DNA of 64,000 nt, taken from the NCBI GenBank assembly GCA_041178225.1, contig JBEGVV010000258.1, positions 1 through 64,000 on the forward strand. Direction: 5' to 3'. The position numbers and the translations under genes were made by a program. Below the pieces are notes generated by a model, which had not been told where the DNA came from, searched no databases, and saw nothing but the letters and a program-made list of their open reading frames with translations. Shown here piece by piece: positions 36,501 to 43,485 of this stretch (within the stretch, counting starts at the first letter, position 1; each line of letters opens with the position of its first letter). This DNA is from CAIOSQ01 sp041178225. GTDB lineage: Bacteria; Pseudomonadota; Alphaproteobacteria; CACIAM-22H2.

Positions 36501-36727
36501 TCCGCGCCGCTGGCGGCGCTGAGCGCGGCGACGCGCGCCGGGTCCGGGCTGGCCTGGGCGAGCAGCGCCGTGATGTCGCTGATCGTGCGCGGCGGCGGCA
36601 CGAAGGCCGCCTGCCCCTGGAACCCGGCCTGGACGCGCCGCGCCTCGTCGAGGGACATGGCCGGCCGCTCGTCCTGGCAGCCGCCCATGGCAAGCAGCCC
36701 AAAGATCGCTACGACGACGCGCTTCAT
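33569..36727 (-). CDS. TPR-CHAT domain lipoprotein, putative caspase-like peptidase
   Basis: A 1052-residue protein starting with a lipoprotein signal (MKRVVVAIFGLLAMGGC, Cys17 followed by Gln). Residues about 50-650 are helical, TPR-like repeats; the last 330 form a CHAT domain with the caspase-type dyad visible as His899 in FATHG and Cys950 in LSACNT. CHAT proteins are mostly cytoplasmic proteases or signalling modules; export and lipid anchoring puts this one in the periplasm or on the outer membrane. A GGAGGGG site precedes the ATG. It is the last of a run of minus-strand genes and converges with the M14 gene. Confidence 0.9.
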   Translation of the reverse strand: MKRVVVAIFGLLAMGGCQDERPAMSLDEARRVQAGFQGQAAFVPPPRTISDITALLAQASPDPARVAALSAASGAEPPASASPAALYGFLLRRAQARGELGLVDGQVRDLREAARIGEANRLDTSRAYQELMAAESFVGNARNAHDAAIKRLQAARASGRMGTISAGEASLANLDAQAGDLAAAERGLAAARRALADPGYQRSSGYQASRRMQEALILRAEAEVRMAEGRYAEAERSSRAALENEQWNLANRQAIKAVVPDVSDDLQDSQLLVSLAQLGNVLRMQGRLVEAEVEFRRALVHALRVFGRDSLRVAALSLNLSRNMLEQRRFAESRQLAEVALATYDRYGVFKGSRFVALGNLLSASAAREEGDIAASDAAIDRALAVFADDPDERFRRVESQPGFLVSRIESGRATAIMASAERLASERARNFGERHYETAQSRGILAAAQAATGKREEALAGFRASVPVLLQVSRQSEDEEGGAQRERVQRFVLESYVDLLSSLPASAGGGLDPAAEAFRVADAARAQGVQRALAESAARSGIRDPGLAALVRQEQDARKQIAAQFGLLSNILSSPASQQDAAATASLRTSIDTLRRARASLREEIERRFPDYASLIDPRPATVEDVQSQLRAGEALVSVYVGQARSFVWAVPKSGPAAFAAVAAGEKDIAQSVARLRRALDPNAATLGDIPAFDVALAHRLHEQFLAPVRAGLAGAESLLVVPDKALGQIPFSLLVTRAVPAPADTQGRALFSGYAQVPFLAREKAVTQLPSVASLGALRRLAPGEASRKPFIGFGDPYFSTEQAAAGSTQVAQLTTRGLQTRGLPLVRRNAPQTQSSASAELASLPRLPDTADEVRSIAVALKADPSADVFLGLQASEARVKGASLSDRKVVMFATHGLVPGDLNGLAQPALALTAPAVAGSDGDGLLTMDEVLGLRLNADWVVLSACNTATGDGAGAEAVSGLGRAFFYAGTRALLVTNWPVETTSARALTTDLFARQAADPGLARAKAAQQAMLALIDGPGFVEGGRTVFSYAHPIFWAPFSVVGDGG

Positions 36728-36813
36728 CGCCCCTCCGCCAAGCACCCCGCTTCCTGAAAATCTAGATTGCGCCGACGGGAGCGAGCAAGGACCTGGGCGA
36801 CAGGCACCGCTTC

Positions 36814-37743
36814 TCAGCGCGGCAGCCGGTCCAGGTACTGCTTGACGAAATCGCAGCCGACATCGGCGATGTAGGCGTCGGTGAGGCGCTTCGTGACCGG
36901 GCCCGGCACCTTGCCGTCTCCGATCTCCTGCCCGTTGAACCGCCGCACCGGGCAGATGCAGAGGCTGGTCGAGGTCAGGAACATCTCGTCGGCGTTCGCG
37001 GCGTCGAAGACGTCGATGTCGCGCTCGGCGAAGGGGATCCCGCACTTCGCGGCCATGTCGATCGTCATCTGCCGGCTGACACCCGGCAGCACGTAGCGCT
37101 CGCTGGGCGTGGAAAGCTTGCCGTCGCGCACGATGAAGACGTTCGACCCCATGCCCTCGGCAAGGTTGCCATGCGCGTCGAGCAGCACGGCCCAGCCCTC
37201 GGGGTCGTGCGCCTTCACCTGCTGCTCGGCCACGATCATGTTGAGGTAGTTGTGGCTCTTGGCGCGCGGGCTCAGCATGTCCGGCGCGATGCGCCGCGCG
37301 GCGGGCGTCCAGACGTCGATGCCGTCGCGGTAGAGCCGCGCGCGGCCCTTGAGCGGCAGCGGCGTGCACTCCACCACGACCTGCGGGCCCGTGTCCTCCC
37401 AGCCCTCGTCGCCGATGGCGTCGACGCCGCGGCTGACGCGCTGGCCGATCCACCAGTCGCCCGCCGCCTCGCGCAGGTGCTCGTTGCGCGCGACGATCTC
37501 CTCGGAGATGTCGATCATCTCCTGCGGCGACATCCCTGGGTCGATGCGCAGGTACTTCATGGACCGGTAGAAGCGGTCGATGTGCTCCTTCAGGCGGAAG
37601 GCGCGCCCGTCGAAGGTGCGCGTCATGTCGAAGGCGCCGTCGCCATACTTCCAGCTGCGGTCGCGGAAGGGGATCAGCACCTGGCCCTCGGGCACGTACT
37701 TGCCGTTGAACCACGCGATGCGCTGGTTGGCGAGCTGGGACAT
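36814..37743 (-). CDS. Class IV aminotransferase (branched-chain/D-amino acid type)
   Basis: The 309-residue PLP enzyme carries the catalytic Lys in SPRAKSHNYLNMI, the NLAEGMGSNVFIVRDG block and LPGVSRQMTIDMA, typical of BCAT/D-alanine aminotransferase/ADC lyase. It is longest-matched to branched-chain aminotransferase-like proteins, but the substrate cannot be fixed. It begins 40 bases after the amidohydrolase stop and may be co-transcribed with it. Confidence 0.9.
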   Translation of the reverse strand: MSQLANQRIAWFNGKYVPEGQVLIPFRDRSWKYGDGAFDMTRTFDGRAFRLKEHIDRFYRSMKYLRIDPGMSPQEMIDISEEIVARNEHLREAAGDWWIGQRVSRGVDAIGDEGWEDTGPQVVVECTPLPLKGRARLYRDGIDVWTPAARRIAPDMLSPRAKSHNYLNMIVAEQQVKAHDPEGWAVLLDAHGNLAEGMGSNVFIVRDGKLSTPSERYVLPGVSRQMTIDMAAKCGIPFAERDIDVFDAANADEMFLTSTSLCICPVRRFNGQEIGDGKVPGPVTKRLTDAYIADVGCDFVKQYLDRLPR

Positions 37744-37783
37744 GTCTTCTCCTCGTGTGTGCCGGATGCGCGGGGCGGCGGCG

Positions 37784-39277
37784 TCAGCCGACGACGTAGC
37801 CGTAGCGCAGGTTGCTGGGCTCCGCGCCGTCGCGCAGGTAGCGCTCCTTGAGCGCGGCGAAGGCGTCGTTCCGCCACGCGGCCTTGCGGACGTCGTAGCG
37901 ATACATGCTGGCCGAGTTCTCGCCGAAGATCGCGCGCTTCACGGGGCCGTCGGCGGGCCCGAGCGGCGCGAAGCCGTGGCGGCGCTGCATGTCCTCGGGG
38001 ATCTCGAGGCGGCGCAACGCCTCGATCTGCCATTGCGGCGAGCCGGTCCAGACCGCGTCCGTGCCCCAGACGACATGGTCCGCGCCGAGCCCCTTCACGA
38101 GCATGCCCATGAGCGCCGCGCAGAGCCGCGGCTCCACGACCGTCGTCTGCGCGAAGATCTGGCCGAGGTCGCCATAGACGTTCGACACGCCCCATTTCGC
38201 GGGGATCTCGGCGAGGTCGGACGTCCACTCGACGCGGCCCGTGCGCTCGAACTGGTCGAGCGCCTTCGCCGCGTTGCCCGCGCCGGTCCAGCGGAAGGCC
38301 GAGTGGTAGATGACGAAGCGGATCTGCGGCCAGTCGCGCGCGGCGCGGCCGACATCGTCGACCCTGGCGTAGTCGGTCAGGCGCGGGAAGCGCTCCGCCG
38401 TCTCCGGCGGGTAGAGGCCCTTGTGGACGCAGACGATGTCGACGCCCGCCTTAAGCAGCTTCTCGTAGAACGGGTAGACGAGCTTCTCGTCGTCCATCCG
38501 CCAGGGCGTGCGCGCGAGGTGCTTGTTGGTGTTGTCGCCCACCGTGTAGCCCTTCGCCGAATCCGGCTTGTCCTCGGCGAGGCAGCGCTCGGCCTCCTCC
38601 AGCCAGCCGTCATGGCCGGGCGCGAAGATCATGTGGCTGAGGCAGCGGCGGCTGCCCGCGGCCTGGTTCACCCGCGCGCGCGCGTCGCGCTTCATCTCGT
38701 TGGTCAGGAACCAGTCGCGCCTGTCCTCTGACGGCGAGCCGCTGATCAGCGCCACCTTGGTGTCGCTGTCGAGGAAGACCTCCTTGAACCAGTTCGCGTA
38801 CTTGAGGTCCTCGAGCGTCTGCGGCTTGCCCACCAGCGCCGGGTTCCAGCCCGCCCTGCCCACCGCCTCGCGCGCGCGCACGAAGCCCTCGAGCCGCGTG
38901 TCGTCGCGCAAGAAATGCGTGTGCACGTCCATAACGAACTGGTCGCGCAGCTGCGCCAGCCGCTCCTCCGCCGCGCCGGGGACGGCGGCCTCGGCGCGGT
39001 CGACGCCGTAGAGCGGGCCATAGACCTCGTTCATCGCCACGAAGGCCGCCGCCATGCCCGAGGCGCTCCGGAAGAAGCCGCGCCGCGACAGGCCGCGGCG
39101 CGCGCCATGCTCGTCGGCGAGCGCGTTGAGCCGCGCCTCGACCTTGCGCTGCCGCTCGGTCTGCGGGCTCGGCATGAACTCGTCGCTGGAGACGACCTGC
39201 ACGGGCAGCGGCGTCGGCGCCGAGGCGTCCTCGGCGGGCGAAAGCGTCGACAGCTCGCGATCGGACAGCATCTTCAT
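37784..39277 (-). CDS. Amidohydrolase (ACMSD-like) with buried twin-arginine motif
   Basis: The catalytic part of this 497-residue protein is an amidohydrolase-2 TIM barrel: metal-binding MDVHTHFL soon after residue 115, CVHKG, and the late VVWGTDAVW. Before it stands a roughly 60-residue hydrophilic extension and then SRRGFFRSASG (residues 64-74) followed by an alanine-rich hydrophobic stretch ending near AEAA. This reads as a Tat signal with an unusually long n-region. The start at 39277 has GAGGAG eight bases upstream. It may act outside the cytoplasm on an aromatic or carboxylic amide substrate. Confidence 0.85.
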   Translation of the reverse strand: MKMLSDRELSTLSPAEDASAPTPLPVQVVSSDEFMPSPQTERQRKVEARLNALADEHGARRGLSRRGFFRSASGMAAAFVAMNEVYGPLYGVDRAEAAVPGAAEERLAQLRDQFVMDVHTHFLRDDTRLEGFVRAREAVGRAGWNPALVGKPQTLEDLKYANWFKEVFLDSDTKVALISGSPSEDRRDWFLTNEMKRDARARVNQAAGSRRCLSHMIFAPGHDGWLEEAERCLAEDKPDSAKGYTVGDNTNKHLARTPWRMDDEKLVYPFYEKLLKAGVDIVCVHKGLYPPETAERFPRLTDYARVDDVGRAARDWPQIRFVIYHSAFRWTGAGNAAKALDQFERTGRVEWTSDLAEIPAKWGVSNVYGDLGQIFAQTTVVEPRLCAALMGMLVKGLGADHVVWGTDAVWTGSPQWQIEALRRLEIPEDMQRRHGFAPLGPADGPVKRAIFGENSASMYRYDVRKAAWRNDAFAALKERYLRDGAEPSNLRYGYVVG

Positions 39278-39402
39278 CGCCGGCGCTCCTCGATGGGTGG
39301 CTGGCGCGAGCATGGCCGCGCCACCGGCCGCCGGCAACAGGCTTCAGCCGGCCGGGGCCGCCGCGGCGCGCGCGAAGCCGCGCCGGCCCGATGGTCGCGC
39401 GG

Positions 39403-39684
39403 TCACTTCGTCTCGATCTCGACGAAGACGAACTCGGTCTTGTTGGGGTTGGAGACGTCATGCTCGACGCCCGCCTTGCGCGTGTAGCTCACGCCCGCGA
39501 CGAGGTCGGCGAAGCGCTCGCCCTGCGCGTCGCGCAGGTGGAGCTTCCCGGTGGTCATCGGCACCACGACGTAGTCGTATTCGTGCCGGTGCCAGCCGGT
39601 CGACGCACCTGGCGCGAAGCGCCACTCGATGACGCGCACGCGGTCGTTGTCGATCTGCAGGGTCGGCACGGCGGCTGTCGTCAT
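39403..39684 (-). CDS. Small cupin-domain protein
   Basis: A 93-residue single-domain cupin with the metal-binding first motif STGWHRHEYDYVVVP and the second-motif region RKAGVEHDVSNPNKTEF. Such proteins bind a metal and a small ligand, or act as isomerases or dioxygenases. The start lies three bases after the nucleoside deoxyribosyltransferase stop, so the two are probably translated together. No specific activity can be assigned. Confidence 0.85.
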   Translation of the reverse strand: MTTAAVPTLQIDNDRVRVIEWRFAPGASTGWHRHEYDYVVVPMTTGKLHLRDAQGERFADLVAGVSYTRKAGVEHDVSNPNKTEFVFVEIETK

Positions 39685-39687
39685 CGG

Positions 39688-40269
39688 TCAGTACCCCTTC
39701 GCCTTGAGCTGGAGCAGGCATCGCTCGAAGCCCGCGAGGTCGGTATAGCGCGCCTCGCGCGGGACGTCGTTCGCCTCCACCTCGAAGCCCGACGAGATCA
39801 CGCCGCCATCGAGCATGAGGTTGTCCGCCATGCCCATGCCCTCGATCATCATGCCGTCCGGGTCCTCGTGCACGCCGCTTTCGCGCAGGCGCAGCCGCGC
39901 CGCGCCGCCGACCGATCCGGCGGTGCGCGCGAAGATGTCGCCTGCGACGTTGGTGTAGCCGAGCACCGGCTTTCCCTGGGCGCGCATGTAGCCCATCTCG
40001 AAGGCCGTCCCGACATCCATCGACGGCCCGCGGAAGGGCGTCATCTGCGCCACGCAGATGTCGCAGGAATCCATCAGCGCGACGTCGGAATGGTAGATGC
40101 GCATCGCCTTCTGGCGCGGCGACAGGTTCGTGAAGTCGAGCACCGCGTCGAAGGGGAAGGCGCCCTCGAAGCCATGCCGCCTGCAGAGCTCCTTCTTGCG
40201 CGCCGCCGCCCCGAGCGCATCGGGCAGGAAGACGTCCGGCCCCGCGAGGTAGATCCTTGGCGTCTTCAA
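39688..40269 (-). CDS. Nucleoside 2-deoxyribosyltransferase
   Basis: The 193-residue protein opens with KTPRIYLAGPDVFLP, the family signature, and has the catalytic Glu in VGTAFEMGYM and the DSCDICVAQMTPFRGPSMD active-site region. It transfers deoxyribose between bases in nucleotide salvage. I place the start at a TTG (40269) because GGAGG lies five bases before it and homology begins exactly there; a GTG at 40281 lacks a site. A nested hairpin overlaps that binding site. It is followed by the cupin gene. Confidence 0.85.
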   Translation of the reverse strand: MKTPRIYLAGPDVFLPDALGAAARKKELCRRHGFEGAFPFDAVLDFTNLSPRQKAMRIYHSDVALMDSCDICVAQMTPFRGPSMDVGTAFEMGYMRAQGKPVLGYTNVAGDIFARTAGSVGGAARLRLRESGVHEDPDGMMIEGMGMADNLMLDGGVISSGFEVEANDVPREARYTDLAGFERCLLQLKAKGY

Positions 40270-40277
40270 CGGTACCT

Positions 40278-40324
40278 CCACCGGCGGGTCGCGCGGCCTG
40301 GCGGGACGCCAGGCCGGCCGGTGG
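40278..40324 (-). promoter_or_regulatory. Nested hairpin over the deoxyribosyltransferase ribosome-binding site
   Basis: An inner perfect nine-pair stem (40295-40303 with 40307-40315, three-base loop) sits inside an outer seven-pair stem (40278-40284 with 40318-40324). In the minus-strand message the 3' arm of the outer stem runs into the GGTGGAGG site of the TTG start. There is no T-tract, so it looks less like a terminator for the PEP-CTERM gene upstream and more like a structure limiting translation. Confidence 0.45.
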
Positions 40325-40376
40325 AGCATCGGGACCGCGGGCGCCCCGGGCAAGGCCCGCGTGGCGCGATCGCCGG

Positions 40377-41147
40377 TCAGGCGGCGCGCAGGCGCCCGCT
40401 CCCCAGGGCGGCAAGCGCGATCGCGGCGCCGAAGAGGGCGAGCGATCCCGGCTCGGGCACCTGGCCGGGCGGCGGGTCGCCGTCGCCGGGATTGCCGAAC
40501 CCGGGTTCCGTCAACGACGTCCCGTATTGGAAGAACAGGCTCTCGGCGTCGATGCTGCCAGCGGCCGAGGGGTCGAAACCCGCTGGCAATCCCGAGAGGG
40601 TGAAGACGACCTCGTTGCGGATCATCGCGTTCGCACCGGTCACCGACGCGTTGCCGGTCGTGGGGTCGTCCGCCGCCGAGGCCAGGCCGTATTGCATCCC
40701 GTTCACGCCGACAGGCCCCTGCAGGTTGGATCCCGGGAAATTGGCGTTGCCGAAGAGGCCGAACCCGGCACTGCTGATGCCGGAATTGGCACCGGACGGA
40801 ATCACGATCCCCGTGGCATAGGCCCATTCGCCCCCGACCACGCCGCCCGGGTCGCTGGTGCCGAAGAGCACCGACGACGTGCCCGGGACGATCGCCGAGA
40901 CCGGCGTCAGGACCGGGTTCCCGGCAAGCTTGAAGAATATGGCCGTAAGCAACTGGTCAGGCAGAAGTATATCCGATCCGATATTCCTCAGGCTCACCAC
41001 GAGGTTCGTCCCCGAGGCGTCGAACGTGGCGGCGGCGATGCGCAGCCCGTCGGTCCCAAGGAACGACTTTGGCGCGGCATGCGCGCTGCCGCATGCCGCG
41101 ACGATGCAGATCGCCGTCGCGGCGGCGGCCCGTCTTCCCGTGTCCAT
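40377..41147 (-). CDS. PEP-CTERM sorting-domain protein
   Basis: The 256-residue protein begins with a Sec signal peptide ending near AHA and ends with the PEP-CTERM sorting signal: VPEPGS, a hydrophobic helix, then a basic tail GRLRAA. Exosortase cuts such proteins and hands them to the envelope or matrix. The mature part is rich in Gly, Ser, Asn and Thr, with no recognised enzymatic domain. A strong AGGAG site and a sigma-54 promoter precede it. No exosortase gene lies in the window, so the partner is elsewhere. Confidence 0.92.
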   Translation of the reverse strand: MDTGRRAAAATAICIVAACGSAHAAPKSFLGTDGLRIAAATFDASGTNLVVSLRNIGSDILLPDQLLTAIFFKLAGNPVLTPVSAIVPGTSSVLFGTSDPGGVVGGEWAYATGIVIPSGANSGISSAGFGLFGNANFPGSNLQGPVGVNGMQYGLASAADDPTTGNASVTGANAMIRNEVVFTLSGLPAGFDPSAAGSIDAESLFFQYGTSLTEPGFGNPGDGDPPPGQVPEPGSLALFGAAIALAALGSGRLRAA

Positions 41148-41196
41148 GGCGCGATCTCCTTCGTGTGACCCTGGGCTGTGGTTCACGGGAGGGTTC

Positions 41197-41211
41197 GCAA
41201 ATGCCGGGCCA
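41197..41211 (-). promoter_or_regulatory. Sigma-54 (RpoN) promoter of the PEP-CTERM gene
   Basis: On the minus strand the site reads TGGCCCGGCATTTGC, against the consensus TGGCACG-N4-TTGC: a single mismatch, and exact GG-N10-GC spacing. Transcription would start near 41185, giving a leader of roughly 40 bases with AGGAG before the ATG at 41147. The AT-rich 41220-41275 region upstream could hold enhancer-protein sites. Sigma-54 control fits what is reported for PEP-CTERM genes regulated by PrsK/PrsR. Confidence 0.65.
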
Positions 41212-41352
41212 GATTCGTGGAGTCTCTTTAAATGAATTGAATCAGCACGATGGAAGACTTTCCTAGATCGGGGATCGAGGACATGGAAGATCCGCCGACC
41301 CCTCGTGCCAGGGCCCCGGCAGGCCCGCCCGGACGCAACAGGAGCGCCGCGA

Positions 41353-42312
41353 TCAGCCCCGCCGCGCGGCGGAGAGCGCGGTGGCGAGGCGCGCGGCCAG
41401 GGCCGCGTTGCCGCGGATGATCGCCCGGTTGACCGCCAGGCTCCGCCCGCCCGTCGCCGCGACCACGCGCGCGAGGAGGAAGGGCGTGACGTCCTTGGCC
41501 GCGACCCGCGCGGCCGCCGCCTCGGCGAGCGCCGCCTCGATCGGGCCGGCGATCTCGCCGGCCGGGATCTCCTCGCCCGCCGGCAAGGGGTTCGCGACCA
41601 GCATGCCGCCGGAAAGGCCAAGCGCCTCGCGGGCGAGGACGAACCGGGCGACGTCCTCGGGGTCATCGAGGCGCAGCGGCGCGCGCAGCCCGCTCGACCG
41701 GCTCCAGAAGGCCGGGAAATCGTCCGTGCCGAAGCCGACCACCGGGACACCCCTGGTCTCCAGCGCCTCGAGCGTCTTGGGCAGGTCGAGGATCGCCTTG
41801 GCGCCGGCCGAAACGACCAGGACGGGGCTGCGCGCGAGTTCGTCGAGGTCGGCCGAGACGTCGAAGCTCGACTCGGCGCCGCGATGCACGCCGCCGATGC
41901 CGCCGGTCGCGAAGACGCCGATGCCGGCGAGCGCCGCGCAGATCATGGTCGCCGCGACGGTGGTCGCGCCCGGCCTGCCGGTGGACACGGCAAAGGCGAG
42001 GTCGGCGCGGCTGAGCTTCATCACGCCGCGCGCCGTGGCGAGCCGCTCGAGCGTGGCGCCGTCGAGGCCGACGCGGATCCTTCCGTCGAGGACCGCGATG
42101 GTGGCCGGCACGGCACCGGCCGCGCGCACGATCGCCTCGACCTCGCGCGCCGTGGCGAGGTTCTCGGGATGCGGCATGCCATGGGTGACGATCGTGGATT
42201 CGAGCGCGACCACGGGCGCGCCCGCCGCCAGCGCCGCCGCCACCTCGGGCTCGACCTGCACGAGGCCCCTCGCCCGCGCGTCCGGCGCGAGGCCGAGCGC
42301 GGGCGCGCTCAC
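41353..42312 (-). CDS. psuG: Pseudouridine-5'-phosphate glycosidase
   Basis: PsuG splits the C-C bond of pseudouridine 5'-phosphate to uracil and ribose 5-phosphate. The 319-residue protein has ALESTIVTHGMPHPEN near the N-terminus, MICAALAGIGVFATGGIGG and the AGAKAILDLPKTLE block, all family-typical. Its usual partner, the pseudouridine kinase PsuK (PfkB family), is not adjacent; instead the gene overlaps a CaiB-type CoA-transferase by four bases. A deoxyribosyltransferase lies about 1.1 kb downstream. Confidence 0.93.
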   Translation of the reverse strand: MSAPALGLAPDARARGLVQVEPEVAAALAAGAPVVALESTIVTHGMPHPENLATAREVEAIVRAAGAVPATIAVLDGRIRVGLDGATLERLATARGVMKLSRADLAFAVSTGRPGATTVAATMICAALAGIGVFATGGIGGVHRGAESSFDVSADLDELARSPVLVVSAGAKAILDLPKTLEALETRGVPVVGFGTDDFPAFWSRSSGLRAPLRLDDPEDVARFVLAREALGLSGGMLVANPLPAGEEIPAGEIAGPIEAALAEAAAARVAAKDVTPFLLARVVAATGGRSLAVNRAIIRGNAALAARLATALSAARRG

Positions 42313-43460
42313 GCGAGGCCGAGCTCGGCCAGGATGCGCGCGCGGTCGGCGTCGAGCGCGGGCGCGGGCCGGCGCGTCGATGGATCCTCGACGCCGGAGA
42401 TCTTCACCGGGTTGCCCGCCATGCGCAGCTCGCCGACATCCGGGTCGTCGACCGAGACGACCATGTTGCGCGCGCGGACCTGCGGGTCGGCGAGCGCCTG
42501 CGCGACGTCGTTGATCGGCCCGCAGGGCACGCCCGCGGCGTCGATGGCCTCGAGCCAGTGCGCCGTGCCATGCGCCGCCAGCGCCTGCTCGATCTCGGCC
42601 TTGAGCGCGGCGGCGTGGCGCGTGCGCAGCTCGTTGCTCGCGAAGAGCGGGTTGGCGGCAAGGTCGGGCCGTCCGAGCGCGTCGGCGAGGCGCCGGAACA
42701 GCCCGTCATTGCCCGCAGCGACGATCATCCAGCCATCCGATGTGCGGAAGGCCTCGAAGGGCGTGATCGAGGGATGGCGCGCGCCCAGCGGGCCAGGCAC
42801 CTGCCCGGTCGAGAAGTAGCGCGCGATGGCGTTCTCCAGGATCGCGACCTGGCAGTCGAGCATCGCGACGTCGACCTTGCGGCCAAGCCCGGTGCGGGCG
42901 CGCTCGACCAGCGCCGCGTTGATCCCGATGGCGGTGAACAGGCCGGCCGTGATGTCGCCGACCGAGGTGCCCACGCGCGTCGGCGGGCTGCCTGGATGGC
43001 CGGTGAGGCTCATGATGCCGCCCATGCCCTGGACGACCATGTCGTAGGCGGCGCGCGTGCGGTAGGGGCCGGAATGGCCGAAGCCCGAGGCCGCGGCGTA
43101 GACCAGCCGCGGGAAGCGCGGGTGCAGCGCCTCCCAGCCATAGCCGAGCTTCTCCATCGTGCCGCCGCGGTAGTTCTCCACGAGGACGTCGCCGATCGAG
43201 AGCAGGCGCTCGAAGATCGCGCGGTCGCCCGGCGCCTTGAGGTCGAGCGCGATCGATTCCTTGCCGCGGTTGATCGACATGAAATAGGCGGACTTGCCCT
43301 TCATGAACGGGCCGATGTGGCGGGAATCGTCCCCGGTGCCAGGCGGCTCGATCTTGATCACGCGCGCGCCGAGGTCGGACAGCACCATCGTGCAGTAGGG
43401 ACCGGCGAGGACGCGCGTCAGGTCGAGCACGATAGTGCCCGCGAGCGGGCCGGCGCTCAT
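42309..43460 (-). CDS. CaiB/BaiF-type (class III) CoA-transferase
   Basis: The 383-residue protein moves CoA between carboxylic acids, or eliminates thioesters as in racemase relatives. It shows ILDLTRVLAGPYCTMVLSDL at the start, NRGKESIALDLK, the probable catalytic Asp in AYDMVVQGM, and FEAFRTSDGW. The start at 43460 fits family homology. The acyl substrate is unknown. The psuG start codon overlaps its stop, so the two are made together, an unexpected pairing. Confidence 0.92.
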   Translation of the reverse strand: MSAGPLAGTIVLDLTRVLAGPYCTMVLSDLGARVIKIEPPGTGDDSRHIGPFMKGKSAYFMSINRGKESIALDLKAPGDRAIFERLLSIGDVLVENYRGGTMEKLGYGWEALHPRFPRLVYAAASGFGHSGPYRTRAAYDMVVQGMGGIMSLTGHPGSPPTRVGTSVGDITAGLFTAIGINAALVERARTGLGRKVDVAMLDCQVAILENAIARYFSTGQVPGPLGARHPSITPFEAFRTSDGWMIVAAGNDGLFRRLADALGRPDLAANPLFASNELRTRHAAALKAEIEQALAAHGTAHWLEAIDAAGVPCGPINDVAQALADPQVRARNMVVSVDDPDVGELRMAGNPVKISGVEDPSTRRPAPALDADRARILAELGLA

Positions 43461-43485
43461 GTCCCGTCGCCCCGCGACAGCGTGG

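Noticed and set aside
33569..36727. CRISPR-associated (Craspase-like) CHAT protein
   Set aside because: No cas gene or array nearby, and the protein carries an export signal.
33569..37714. A single 1381-codon protein fusing the CHAT gene to the sequence upstream
   Set aside because: The upstream part is an out-of-frame shadow of the aminotransferase; the lipoprotein signal and ribosome-binding site fix the start at 36727.
40278..40324. Intrinsic terminator of the PEP-CTERM gene
   Set aside because: Strong stem but no T-tract on the transcribed side; it overlaps the next gene's ribosome-binding site instead.
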